Shown piece by piece: positions 16,143 to 24,468 of a stretch of DNA of 64,000 nucleotides. The DNA comes from Streptomyces broussonetiae (GTDB taxonomy: Bacteria; Actinomycetota; Actinomycetes; Streptomycetales; Streptomycetaceae). The position numbers and the translations under genes are program-made. The notes under the pieces are model-generated. The model did not search any database and was not told the origin of the DNA. It saw only the letters and a list, made by a program, of their open reading frames with translations. The first letter of the stretch is position 1; every line of letters starts with the position of its first letter. The DNA lies in NCBI RefSeq assembly GCF_009796285.1, contig NZ_CP047020.1, positions 1,116,001 to 1,180,000 of the forward strand, given 5' to 3'.

Positions 16143-17645
16143 GTGCCTGACTCCTCACGCGACACCGCGCAGGGCGCCGGCTGGGGTACGGCCGAGCCCG
16201 GCGCCTACAAGCAGTTGATGCCGGACCATGTCGAGAAGCTGTCGTGGCTGAGTCCGCGGACCCTGTGGGCGGCGCGCAACGGTGTGCTCGCGACCTGGTT
16301 CGGCGATCCCACCGGGCACACCCGCAGCCGCTGGGTCGCGCGCCGCGAGGCGGCGGGGGCACCCGCCGACAAGGTGATCAGGCGTGAGGTGCCCGACGCG
16401 TTCTCCTTCATGGTCATCGGGGACACCGGCGAGGGTGACGACCCCCAGTACGCCGTGGTCCCGGGCTTCCTGAAGGCGGGTCAGGACACGGAGTTCGCGG
16501 TGATCGCGAGCGATGTGATCTATCCGGTCGGCAGTGCCGCCGACTACGGCACCAAGTTCTTCCGCCCCTACCAGGGCTATCCCGCGCCGATCTATGCGAT
16601 ACCCGGCAACCACGACTGGTACGAGGATCTCGGCGCGTTCATGCGGGTCTTCTGCGCCGACACCGCACCGCCGGCCCCCGAGCCCCGCCCTCGTGCGCTC
16701 ACCCGCGCCTGGTGGCGCGCCCTGCTGTGGCACCGGCCCGGCCCGACCGATGAGCAACGGCTCGCCGCGGCCCGTGAGTTGCGCTCGGCGCCCGGCCAGC
16801 AGGCCGTGCAGCCTGGGCCGTACTGGGCGATCGACGCGGGACCGGTGCGGCTCGTCGGCATCGACACCGGTCTGCTGGGCACGCTCGACGCCGAACAGGG
16901 CGCCTGGCTGCGCGAGGTGTCCCGGGGACCCAAGCCCAAGATCCTCATCACCGGCTCACCGCTGTACGTCGACGGCGAGCACCACCCGTGCCCCATCGAG
17001 GGCGGCGGCACGGTGGACGACGTCGTCCGGGACCCGGAACACCACTACGTGGCCGCCATCGGCGGCGACATCCACAACTACCAGCGCTATCCGGTCGACG
17101 TGGACGGGCGCACCATCCAGTACGTGGTCGCGGGCGGCGGCGGGTCCTTCATGCACGCCACGCACACCATCCCGCGCGTCCTTGTCGGCGGTGTCACGGA
17201 GCGGGACTTCCGCTGCTATCCGCTGCGCGGCGACTCACTGGCCTTCTACAGCCGCCTGTACGGCCGCCGGCTGCGCCTGCCCGGATTCTTCGCCCTCAGC
17301 GAGTCCGAGGCGACGGCCGTCGTCGCCGAGCGGCTCGGTATCGAGCCGGGCCGCGCGCCCGCCCCGCAGGCCCGGGTGACGCGGCGCACCCGGCTGGTCG
17401 CGAGCCTGCTCGGCACCGGCGGCCGCCCGGACCGTAGGTCCCGGTTCCGGCTGCCCGTCCGCAAGGTGTACACCTCACTGCTCTCGCCCGGCTCGGCCAC
17501 CTACAGCCCGCCGTTCTTCAAGTCCTTCCTGCGGCTGGACGTCGCCCCGGAGGAGCTGCGGCTGCGCTGCTTCGCCGCGACCGGCAACCGCGCCCAGGAA
17601 CTCGATCCGCCGGTCGAGGACGAGGTCGTCATCCCGCTGAAGTGA
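16143..17645 (+). CDS. Calcineurin-like metallophosphoesterase
   Basis: A 500-residue protein. The metallophosphoesterase metal-binding motifs appear in order: GDTGEGDD near residue 92, SDVIYPVG near 122, GNHDWYEDL near 154 and GGDIHNYQRYP near 307. No signal peptide or membrane segment is seen, so it is predicted to be cytoplasmic. The C-terminal 150 residues are specific to this actinobacterial group. Substrate unknown. It starts at GTG with a CAGGGG site. Confidence 0.85.
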   Translation: MPDSSRDTAQGAGWGTAEPGAYKQLMPDHVEKLSWLSPRTLWAARNGVLATWFGDPTGHTRSRWVARREAAGAPADKVIRREVPDAFSFMVIGDTGEGDDPQYAVVPGFLKAGQDTEFAVIASDVIYPVGSAADYGTKFFRPYQGYPAPIYAIPGNHDWYEDLGAFMRVFCADTAPPAPEPRPRALTRAWWRALLWHRPGPTDEQRLAAARELRSAPGQQAVQPGPYWAIDAGPVRLVGIDTGLLGTLDAEQGAWLREVSRGPKPKILITGSPLYVDGEHHPCPIEGGGTVDDVVRDPEHHYVAAIGGDIHNYQRYPVDVDGRTIQYVVAGGGGSFMHATHTIPRVLVGGVTERDFRCYPLRGDSLAFYSRLYGRRLRLPGFFALSESEATAVVAERLGIEPGRAPAPQARVTRRTRLVASLLGTGGRPDRRSRFRLPVRKVYTSLLSPGSATYSPPFFKSFLRLDVAPEELRLRCFAATGNRAQELDPPVEDEVVIPLK

Positions 17646-17722
17646 TCAGAAGTGATCACACAGTTGTCACATTGGCCTGTCAGAATCGGGGCAGAGCCGA
17701 CGTACGACCGCTGGAGGAGCAC

Positions 17723-18778
17723 GTGCCGTCCACCCCTCGCCCGCTGCGCAAGCTCGGCTTTCTCACGATCGGCCTGTTCGACGCGGCGGATCCGGCGCGG
17801 GGCCACGAGTCCACGCTCAAGATCATCGAGCTGGGCGAGCGGCTGGGCTTCGACAGCGCCTGGGTGCGCCACCGGCATCTGCAGTACGGCATCTCCTCCC
17901 CGGTGGCGGTCCTGGCGGCGGCCTCCCAGCGCACCCGGCGCATCGAGCTGGGCACGGCGGTGATCCCGCTCGGGTGGGAGAACCCGCTGCGCCTCGCCGA
18001 GGACCTGGCCACCGTCGACCTGCTGTCCGGCGGCCGGCTGAACCCGGGCGTGAGCGTGGGCCCGCCGATGCACTACGAGCAGGTCAAGGAGGCGCTGTAC
18101 CCGGACACCGCGGACGCGGAGGACTTCTCCTACGAGCGGGTACGACGGCTGCTGGACTTCGTGCGCGGCAAGGCCGCCACCGACTTCAGCGGCGTCGAGG
18201 GCTTCGAGGTGTTCTCGGACGTGGTCCAGCCGCACTCCCCCGGGCTCGGCCGGCGGATGTGGTACGGCGGAGGCAGCCTCGGCTCGGCACGCTGGGCAGG
18301 CGAACACGGGATGAACCTCCTGACCAGCAGTGTCGTCAAGGCCGAGACCACCGAGAACACCGAGAACACCGAGAACACAGACGGGGAAGCGGACTTCGCC
18401 GCGATCCAGCTGGCCCTGATCAAGAAGTTCCGCGCCCACCACCCCGACGGCGAGGCCGCCCGGGTCTCGCAGGGCCTGGTGGTGATCCCGACCGACTCCG
18501 CGAGCCCGCGGCAGCGCGCCACCTACGAGGCGTACGCGGCCAAGCGCCTGCCCCGCACGGCGGCCCCGCAGGGCCCTGGGCGGCTGCTGTTCGCCCCGGA
18601 CCTGGTCGGCACCTCGGCCGAGATCGCCGAACGGCTGCGGGCGCACGCCGCGTTCCGGGAGGTGGACGAGGTGGCGTTCGCGCTGCCGTTCACCTTCGAG
18701 CACGAGGACTACGTCCAGATCCTCACCGACATGGCGACGAAGCTGGGCCCCGCGCTCGGCTGGCGGCCCGCGGGCTGA
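17723..18778 (+). CDS. Luciferase-like (LLM) flavin-dependent oxidoreductase
   Basis: A 351-residue F420- or FMN-dependent luciferase-like monooxygenase. LGFLTIGLFD at the N-terminus, GFDSAWVRHRHLQ, IELGTAVIPLGWENPLRLAEDLATVD in sections, and WYGGGSLGSARWAGEHGMNL are family hallmarks. The GTG was selected because GGAGGAG lies 6 bases upstream. At about residue 210 there is an unusual TEN-TEN-TEN insertion from a 9-bp tandem repeat. The gene ends 29 bases before the convergent lysozyme gene, with no obvious terminator. Substrate unknown. Confidence 0.87.
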   Translation: MPSTPRPLRKLGFLTIGLFDAADPARGHESTLKIIELGERLGFDSAWVRHRHLQYGISSPVAVLAAASQRTRRIELGTAVIPLGWENPLRLAEDLATVDLLSGGRLNPGVSVGPPMHYEQVKEALYPDTADAEDFSYERVRRLLDFVRGKAATDFSGVEGFEVFSDVVQPHSPGLGRRMWYGGGSLGSARWAGEHGMNLLTSSVVKAETTENTENTENTDGEADFAAIQLALIKKFRAHHPDGEAARVSQGLVVIPTDSASPRQRATYEAYAAKRLPRTAAPQGPGRLLFAPDLVGTSAEIAERLRAHAAFREVDEVAFALPFTFEHEDYVQILTDMATKLGPALGWRPAG

Positions 18779-18807
18779 CACACGTCGTCGCCCCCCCGGG
18801 GACCGGA

Positions 18808-19692
18808 TCAGGCCGAAACCACGTTGAATCCCGCGCCGGCGAGCTGGGAACTCAGAGCGCTCAACGTGTCGGGGTCGTCGAATCGTCCGTTCGGATCGAG
18901 TCCGTTGGCCGTCTGGAACGCCCGGACCGCAGCCTGTGTCGTGGGGCCGTCCGCACCGTCCTGGCGGCCCGGGCCCGGCTTCGATCCCAGCGTCAGCAGC
19001 GCGCCCTGTACGTCGAAGACGTCGGACAGCTGCACCGCGATCTGGTCCACCGGCTGTCCCTGGTCCGCGACCAGCTGGGCCAGCTGGAAGTTCTCCCGGT
19101 CGAGCTTGTTGCGGATCTGGATGGTTCCCTCGTCCGGGGTGAAGTGACACTGGTCGGCGGCGCCGTTCCAGTCGTGGTTCGCGACAGCCGTCCGGAACAT
19201 GGGGAAGCCCTTGAGCGTCGGTCCCAGCGCCCAGCACATGCTCAGGGTCGCCAGTTGGGCATTGGCGGGCCAGTTGGCGAAGTCGCTGAACTCGGACTGG
19301 GAAAGGAGCACCGACTCCATCTGGTCGAGTTTGACGAACACGTTGCGGTCGATCTCGTCGTTGTCCAGGTGCAGCTGGGTCAGCGGCTTGAAGGCGTTGT
19401 GCCCTTGAGCGGCCAGGTCCAGGTGTCCCTTGACGTTGTCCCAGTCGGCAGCGACCTGATCGGCCGTCGCGTCGGAGTTGTCGCTGTCGAGCAGCCAGTG
19501 GAACTCCCGCGCCTCGGCCAGCGACTTGTCGCGCTCCGCCGGGCTCGGCGCGGAATCGGCCTCGGCCGTCTCGTCGATCTTGTTGCCGATGCCGGTGCTC
19601 ACCCAGCCCTTCTGGTCCAGGTACATGAAGTTCACGCGGCCTTCGAGCGGATCGTTGAATTGGATCCAGAAATTGTGAACGCTGTCGAACAT
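18808..19692 (-). CDS. GH24-like lysozyme with C-terminal peptidoglycan-binding domain
   Basis: A 294-residue protein. The N-terminal domain resembles phage T4-type lysozyme: PLEGRVNFMYLD then STGIGNKID, giving Glu17, Asp26 (nine apart, as Glu11-Asp20 in T4) and Ser32/Thr33 for Thr26. The C-terminal 75 residues form a peptidoglycan-binding repeat (QDGADGPTTQAAVRAFQTANG). It starts directly with the catalytic domain: there is no signal peptide. The ATG follows TTGGAGATC, 36 bases after the stop of the 1573-residue gene, so it is the last gene of that operon. A phage-derived or injection-type murein hydrolase is a possible origin. Confidence 0.75.
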   Translation of the reverse strand: MFDSVHNFWIQFNDPLEGRVNFMYLDQKGWVSTGIGNKIDETAEADSAPSPAERDKSLAEAREFHWLLDSDNSDATADQVAADWDNVKGHLDLAAQGHNAFKPLTQLHLDNDEIDRNVFVKLDQMESVLLSQSEFSDFANWPANAQLATLSMCWALGPTLKGFPMFRTAVANHDWNGAADQCHFTPDEGTIQIRNKLDRENFQLAQLVADQGQPVDQIAVQLSDVFDVQGALLTLGSKPGPGRQDGADGPTTQAAVRAFQTANGLDPNGRFDDPDTLSALSSQLAGAGFNVVSA

Positions 19693-19728
19693 GGTGTGAT
19701 CTCCAAATACTGCGCTTTCCTTCGTATG

Positions 19729-22700
19729 TCAGTGGTGGCCGAACCCGCCGCCGAAGCCGCCGTGGCCGTCCTGGCCGCCGTGGTGATCGTCCGGCCCGTC
19801 CTGGCCGCCGTGGTGATCGTCCGGCCCGTCCTGGCCATCGGGGTGGCCGTCCGGCCCGTCGTGGCCGTCACCGCCATGCATCTGCGGGAGATCGACGGTG
19901 TCGCAGTAGACGACCGGGCCCAGGGGGGCGAACGGCGTGGTCGCGTCGGCCGGCATGCCCTCGGTCTCCATGACGAGCAGCCGCAGCGCCGCCCCGGCCC
20001 GTAGCGTCGGCAGCGGGATCCGGCCCGTGTAGAAGGGCCGGTGGGAGGACTCCGCGTCGATCGAGGTGAGTTGCGTGGTGGTGTCCTCGAGGGTCACCCA
20101 GCCGAGGTCGTCGTCGGTGATGACGTCGTGCCGGCGCTGCAGAGCGGCGGTGATCCGGGGTGACGACGAACCGGTGGGGTCCCAGGAGGGGCCGGTGAGA
20201 CTGACGGTGATGGACTGGCCGCACGTGACCGTCAGTTCACGGTCGGGCAGGGTGCGTACCAGGTCGGCGAGCACGACCGGCGAGATCTCGGCCCGGGGGA
20301 TCGAGTCCGGCTGGTAGCGGACCAGGGCGAGCCGGACGAAGGGCAGACAGGCGTCCTTGGTGTCCAGTTCCAGGTCGCAGAACCAGCGCCCGCCCGGCTC
20401 GTCCTGGTCGAACTGCGGGGTGAAGCCCACGACGGTGACGTTGAGCGTGGCCGAGGGTGTCTCGAGAAGAAGGGGCCCGGACCGCCGCTCGGCGTTGGTG
20501 AAGACGTCCGCGGTCGGGAAGACGACGGGAGCGGACCGGTGCAGGGGGTCGCGTCCCATCTGGGTGACCCAGGCGTCCTGTACGGCGCTCGGGTCGCCCC
20601 CGGGTGGCTGGCCGAGGACCACACCGAGCAGTTCGCCGTCTCCGGAGGAGTACCACGGACGGTCCAGGTACACCCGGACACCACCGCCGCGCCGGCGCTG
20701 GACGAGGGCTCCGGACGGTGCGGTGGTCCGCTCCAGGGACAGGGTGGGCACGCAGTACAGCAGCCGCGGTGCCGTGGGCGGTGCGCTGCTGGGCACCGAG
20801 ATCTCCTGCGCCGCTCCCTGCACGGACAGGGTCCCCGGTATGTTCGGAGCTCCCTGTACGGACGAGTCGCCGGCCGGGTCGGCGAACTGCGCGGGGAAAC
20901 AGTCGCGGAAGCTGCTTCCCGCCAGGGGGCTGTACCGCACCGTACGGTGTCTGGTGTCGCCGAACTCGTGCTGCTTGATGACGGGCGGAGCCTTGCTGGT
21001 CTCGGCCTGGTTCTCGGCCACCTGCGTGCTGAAGGTCAGCAGGCCGTCCTCGAGGACGACGGGCGGGGGGTCGGTGCCCTGGGGCGGGGCCGGGAGGACG
21101 AGAGAGGGGGGGCCGGGCGTTCCGGGCCGTGCGTTCGAGATCGACAGCCCGAACACATGGGCGGTCACCGGCCTGCGGTCGGTGCCCGTGTGCGGGTCCG
21201 TGTCCGTCACCTCGTCCCACTCCGCGAGCAGGTCGATCCGCCCGGTGCTGGTCTCGTCGAGCGCGATGGCGCCGGCCAGTTGCTGGGCCGTCGCACGGTC
21301 GGTGCGCTGAACGGGGGGAAGTGTCAGGTTCAGCACGGGTGTCCGCAGTGGCAGTTGCACGGCGTGGACGAGGTCCAGTTCGTGCCAGGGGGTGAACATC
21401 CAGTGACGGCCGGCCGCGGCCAGTGCCATCACCTGTTCCGGTGACTGCAGGGGCGGCCCTCCATCCACCGTGCTCACCTGATCCTGCACCCAGGCGGACA
21501 GGCCCATCACGTCCCCGTCCAGGTTGATCCCCGAACACACCCGGACCCTCGCCACGGCGCCCTTGGGCAACAGCACCGTCAGCACCCTGGACGCGTCGTC
21601 GAAGCGGGGTGGCCCGCTGCCCTCGGCCAGCATCAGCCGGAAGGACTGGGGTTGGTGCCACGCACGGGCGTCCCAGGGGACGAAGAAGGGCTCCCCGGCA
21701 GGCTGGCCCGGCAAGTCGAGGAGGACGGCACCCGTGGACAGCGGATCGGGCAGATAGGGCAGTTCGATCTGCTCGCCGGTGTGGAAGGCGGTCGTCGGCG
21801 GGTTGCCGGGATCGGCGGACGGCGAGCCGATCGGCACCAGCCGTACGTCGGGCGCGCTGTCGCTCAGCGAGCCCTTCTCCCGTACCGCCAGGTCCCAGAC
21901 CGCGTCCTGGACGCTCGGGTCGGTCGAACCGATGGCCTGGTCCAGCAGTCCATGCCGCTCCACACACTGCAGGGACGCCTTCGGCGCCACGAGGTGGCGT
22001 TCGTCGGTCCCTTGGCACGCGGCGTGGCCTTCCGTGGTGACCAACGGCAACCGGTTGAAGTCCGCGGCGTACTCCTGCGCCGTGCTGCCCGCCGCCGCGG
22101 AGCCGGTGTCGCACTCGACGGTGAAACCCTGCTCGCTGCCCAGCTTGGTGAGGGACTGGCAGCCCGGGACGCCGTTCGCATCGTTGCCCGAGAATCCCTG
22201 GGCGCGCTGCTCTTCGGCATAGGCGTCCCTGGTCGTACTGCCGAAGAAGCCGTCGTCGCCGCCCGGAAGGGGGTGCCCGGCGGCGACCAGGGCCCGCTGG
22301 ACGACACGGATGTCGTCGTTGGTCTGGCCGGGCTGGACTCTGGAGAGCAGGACCGGTGCGGTGGTGCCGGGAGCGACAGCCGGGGGCGGTGACGTGCCCG
22401 GGCTGCTCCGGATCACCATCCGGTAGGCCGAGGCACCCTCCCCGAACGGCAGTCTGGGAACGACGGCCGGTGCCGGGACCGCCTCGAACCGGTGGAAGGT
22501 CAGAAGGTCACCGCGCGGAAGGGTCAGGTCCTGCGGGTCCATCGGCACCGCACTGTCGGGGTCGGTCGGTGCCGCAGGCTTCGGGTCCGTCGGTGCCGGG
22601 GAGTTCGGGTCCGTCGGTGCCGCAGGCTTCGGGTCCGTGAGGCCGGTCGCAGCCGTGAGGTCGAGGCCGTTGCCCGCCAGGTCGACGGTGCGCAGTCGCA

Positions 22701-24450
22701 CCCGGTACTTGGCCCCGAAGCGGAGCCGGGGCAGCGAGCCGGGCCGGGCGGTGACCGTGATCTCGAGCGGTGCTCCCTGCACGGCGTCGCTGGTCTGGTC
22801 GACGGGAGGCTTCGGGGGCTGTCCCGGCTCGGCCGGCTCGGTGTCCAGTACCAGACCCGGACGGGGCGCCGACAGCGACCAGTCCTCCCACGTGGCCAGG
22901 TGCTCCGGTACCTGGTACACCGAGTCGTCGGCCGCCGGTGAGGCCAGGTGGGCTTGGAAGAAGCCTTCGTCCGAGGCGGTCAGCAGCGACGGTCCGTTGT
23001 TCGGCAGCCGGTACTGCACATCACGCTCGTGCAGCGAGAACCACTGCTTCCGGCTCTCGTCCCAGATGTCCATCCGGTGGCCGCGGACCACGTCCTCGGC
23101 GCCCAGTACGGGCCCGACCGGCGAGTTCTGCCGGGCACCCTGGCCGAAGTCCCGGTCGAGGTCCGTGGCGCGGTCGAACTCGCCGGAGAGAACGTCCGAG
23201 CGGCCGCTGAAGACCAGAGTGATCCCGTGCGACCGTACCGAGGACAGGCCGGTGGACGTGTCGGTGGCCTTCAGCATCGCCATCGCGGCGGCGTCGATGT
23301 CGGTCTGCTCGAGGAAGTAGTAGGGGGCCGTCGACGCGGGGGCGTCCGTGGGCGGCACGGCGTCCGTCGGCGTGCCGGCATCCGTCGACGCGGCGGGTTC
23401 CTCTGGTGCGGGAGTGTTCACCGGCGCGGTTCCCACCGCGACCAGACCCCGGGAGGGCGGTGCCAGCGCCTCGGCGAGCGTGCCGGCATCGGCCATGGCG
23501 GGGACGAAGATGTGCTGGTCCGCGCGGAAGACGTAGCGCGTGCGACAGGGTACGTCCGTCGAGGCCGCTGTGAGCTTGGAAGTCCAGTGGGGCACGACCC
23601 TCAGCAGCCGGTCGCCCGAGGAGGCGGGAAGCCGGTCGGCCGGCAGGAGGAAGTCCAGGACCAGTCCGAGGCGCCGGAGCAGTGCGGGGTGGTCGCCGAG
23701 CCAGGAGAGCACCGAGTGGAAGTCGGAGATGTCGGGGGCAACGGGAGTGCTCGCTGCCTCCGGCTGTGCCGCGTTCGTGTCCGGCGCCGCGTTCGGCTTC
23801 GCGTCCGCGCCCGGACTCGCGGCCACGGTTTCGACGACCTGCCCCGCAGGCGCCCCCGACATGGGGATCGAGTGGAACGTGGCCAGGTCATCCAGTGCGG
23901 CCAGGGCATCCCGTTGGGACCGGCCGGAGGGCGGCGGGACGCTCCCGAGCACGGCGTTCCCAGGGATCTGTGAGGGCGGGGGTGACACTCCCAGCGCATG
24001 CAACGTCCCGGGCACTTCCTCGGGCCATGTCCGGGCTGTGCGGGCGTAGATGCTCCTGGTGAGTCCGCCGGTCCGGGCAACGCTGAACGTTCGGAGTCCC
24101 GCGTGCGGGCTGGACGTCGGGGGGCTGGGGTCGTAGGGCTTCACGGGGGTGCTCCCGTGGAAGATGCCCGTCCACAGATGCGGGTCGGGAGCCGGACCCT
24201 GCGGTGTGAGGGCACCGCTGAAAGCCGTGAGCTGCTGCGGGTCTCCGTCGTCCGTGGCGAACTCGAAGGTGGTCGTGGACGCGTTGATGACGTCCGGCCA
24301 CGTGAGGAAGTCACCGAAGGCGTCGAGCGTCGCCCGCTCCCCGTCCGGCTGCAACCGCGGAGCGACGAAGACCGACACCCTGGCCTGGGTCCCGTCGTCG
24401 GAGAGTCCGGCCGGGAGAACGGTCCAGTTGATCAACTGCTGGAAGGTCAT
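19729..24450 (-). CDS. Giant protein of unknown family with internal peptidoglycan-binding domain
   Basis: A 1573-residue soluble protein without signal peptide or membrane segments. I do not recognise the family. The N-terminus MTFQQLINWTVLPAGLSDDG is followed by beta-rich sequence broken by Pro/Thr/Ala/Asp linkers at about 340-372 and 607-637. Residues 700-780 form a peptidoglycan-binding domain of the type with PGCQSLTKLG and paired Cys, close in sequence to the N-terminal domain of the protein at 29930. A further 740 residues of beta-rich sequence follow. The last 50 residues are His/Asp/Gly-rich tandem repeats. It begins 18 bases after the stop of the 1092-residue gene, so the two are probably co-transcribed and perhaps partners. 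Confidence 0.85.
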   Translation of the reverse strand: MTFQQLINWTVLPAGLSDDGTQARVSVFVAPRLQPDGERATLDAFGDFLTWPDVINASTTTFEFATDDGDPQQLTAFSGALTPQGPAPDPHLWTGIFHGSTPVKPYDPSPPTSSPHAGLRTFSVARTGGLTRSIYARTARTWPEEVPGTLHALGVSPPPSQIPGNAVLGSVPPPSGRSQRDALAALDDLATFHSIPMSGAPAGQVVETVAASPGADAKPNAAPDTNAAQPEAASTPVAPDISDFHSVLSWLGDHPALLRRLGLVLDFLLPADRLPASSGDRLLRVVPHWTSKLTAASTDVPCRTRYVFRADQHIFVPAMADAGTLAEALAPPSRGLVAVGTAPVNTPAPEEPAASTDAGTPTDAVPPTDAPASTAPYYFLEQTDIDAAAMAMLKATDTSTGLSSVRSHGITLVFSGRSDVLSGEFDRATDLDRDFGQGARQNSPVGPVLGAEDVVRGHRMDIWDESRKQWFSLHERDVQYRLPNNGPSLLTASDEGFFQAHLASPAADDSVYQVPEHLATWEDWSLSAPRPGLVLDTEPAEPGQPPKPPVDQTSDAVQGAPLEITVTARPGSLPRLRFGAKYRVRLRTVDLAGNGLDLTAATGLTDPKPAAPTDPNSPAPTDPKPAAPTDPDSAVPMDPQDLTLPRGDLLTFHRFEAVPAPAVVPRLPFGEGASAYRMVIRSSPGTSPPPAVAPGTTAPVLLSRVQPGQTNDDIRVVQRALVAAGHPLPGGDDGFFGSTTRDAYAEEQRAQGFSGNDANGVPGCQSLTKLGSEQGFTVECDTGSAAAGSTAQEYAADFNRLPLVTTEGHAACQGTDERHLVAPKASLQCVERHGLLDQAIGSTDPSVQDAVWDLAVREKGSLSDSAPDVRLVPIGSPSADPGNPPTTAFHTGEQIELPYLPDPLSTGAVLLDLPGQPAGEPFFVPWDARAWHQPQSFRLMLAEGSGPPRFDDASRVLTVLLPKGAVARVRVCSGINLDGDVMGLSAWVQDQVSTVDGGPPLQSPEQVMALAAAGRHWMFTPWHELDLVHAVQLPLRTPVLNLTLPPVQRTDRATAQQLAGAIALDETSTGRIDLLAEWDEVTDTDPHTGTDRRPVTAHVFGLSISNARPGTPGPPSLVLPAPPQGTDPPPVVLEDGLLTFSTQVAENQAETSKAPPVIKQHEFGDTRHRTVRYSPLAGSSFRDCFPAQFADPAGDSSVQGAPNIPGTLSVQGAAQEISVPSSAPPTAPRLLYCVPTLSLERTTAPSGALVQRRRGGGVRVYLDRPWYSSGDGELLGVVLGQPPGGDPSAVQDAWVTQMGRDPLHRSAPVVFPTADVFTNAERRSGPLLLETPSATLNVTVVGFTPQFDQDEPGGRWFCDLELDTKDACLPFVRLALVRYQPDSIPRAEISPVVLADLVRTLPDRELTVTCGQSITVSLTGPSWDPTGSSSPRITAALQRRHDVITDDDLGWVTLEDTTTQLTSIDAESSHRPFYTGRIPLPTLRAGAALRLLVMETEGMPADATTPFAPLGPVVYCDTVDLPQMHGGDGHDGPDGHPDGQDGPDDHHGGQDGPDDHHGGQDGHGGFGGGFGHH
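19771..19860 (-). repeat. Three 30-bp tandem repeats in the His-rich tail
   Basis: Units 19771-19800 and 19801-19830 are identical; 19831-19860 is a diverged third copy. In frame they encode DGPDDHHGGQ twice and DGPDGHPDGQ once. The repeats are in phase with the reading frame, so copy number could vary without loss of the frame. Confidence 0.9.
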
Positions 24451-24468
24451 GGTGGTCCCCCACCGGGG

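Noticed and set aside
19771..19860. CRISPR-like array
   Set aside because: The 30-bp units are directly adjacent with no spacers and lie in frame in a coding region.
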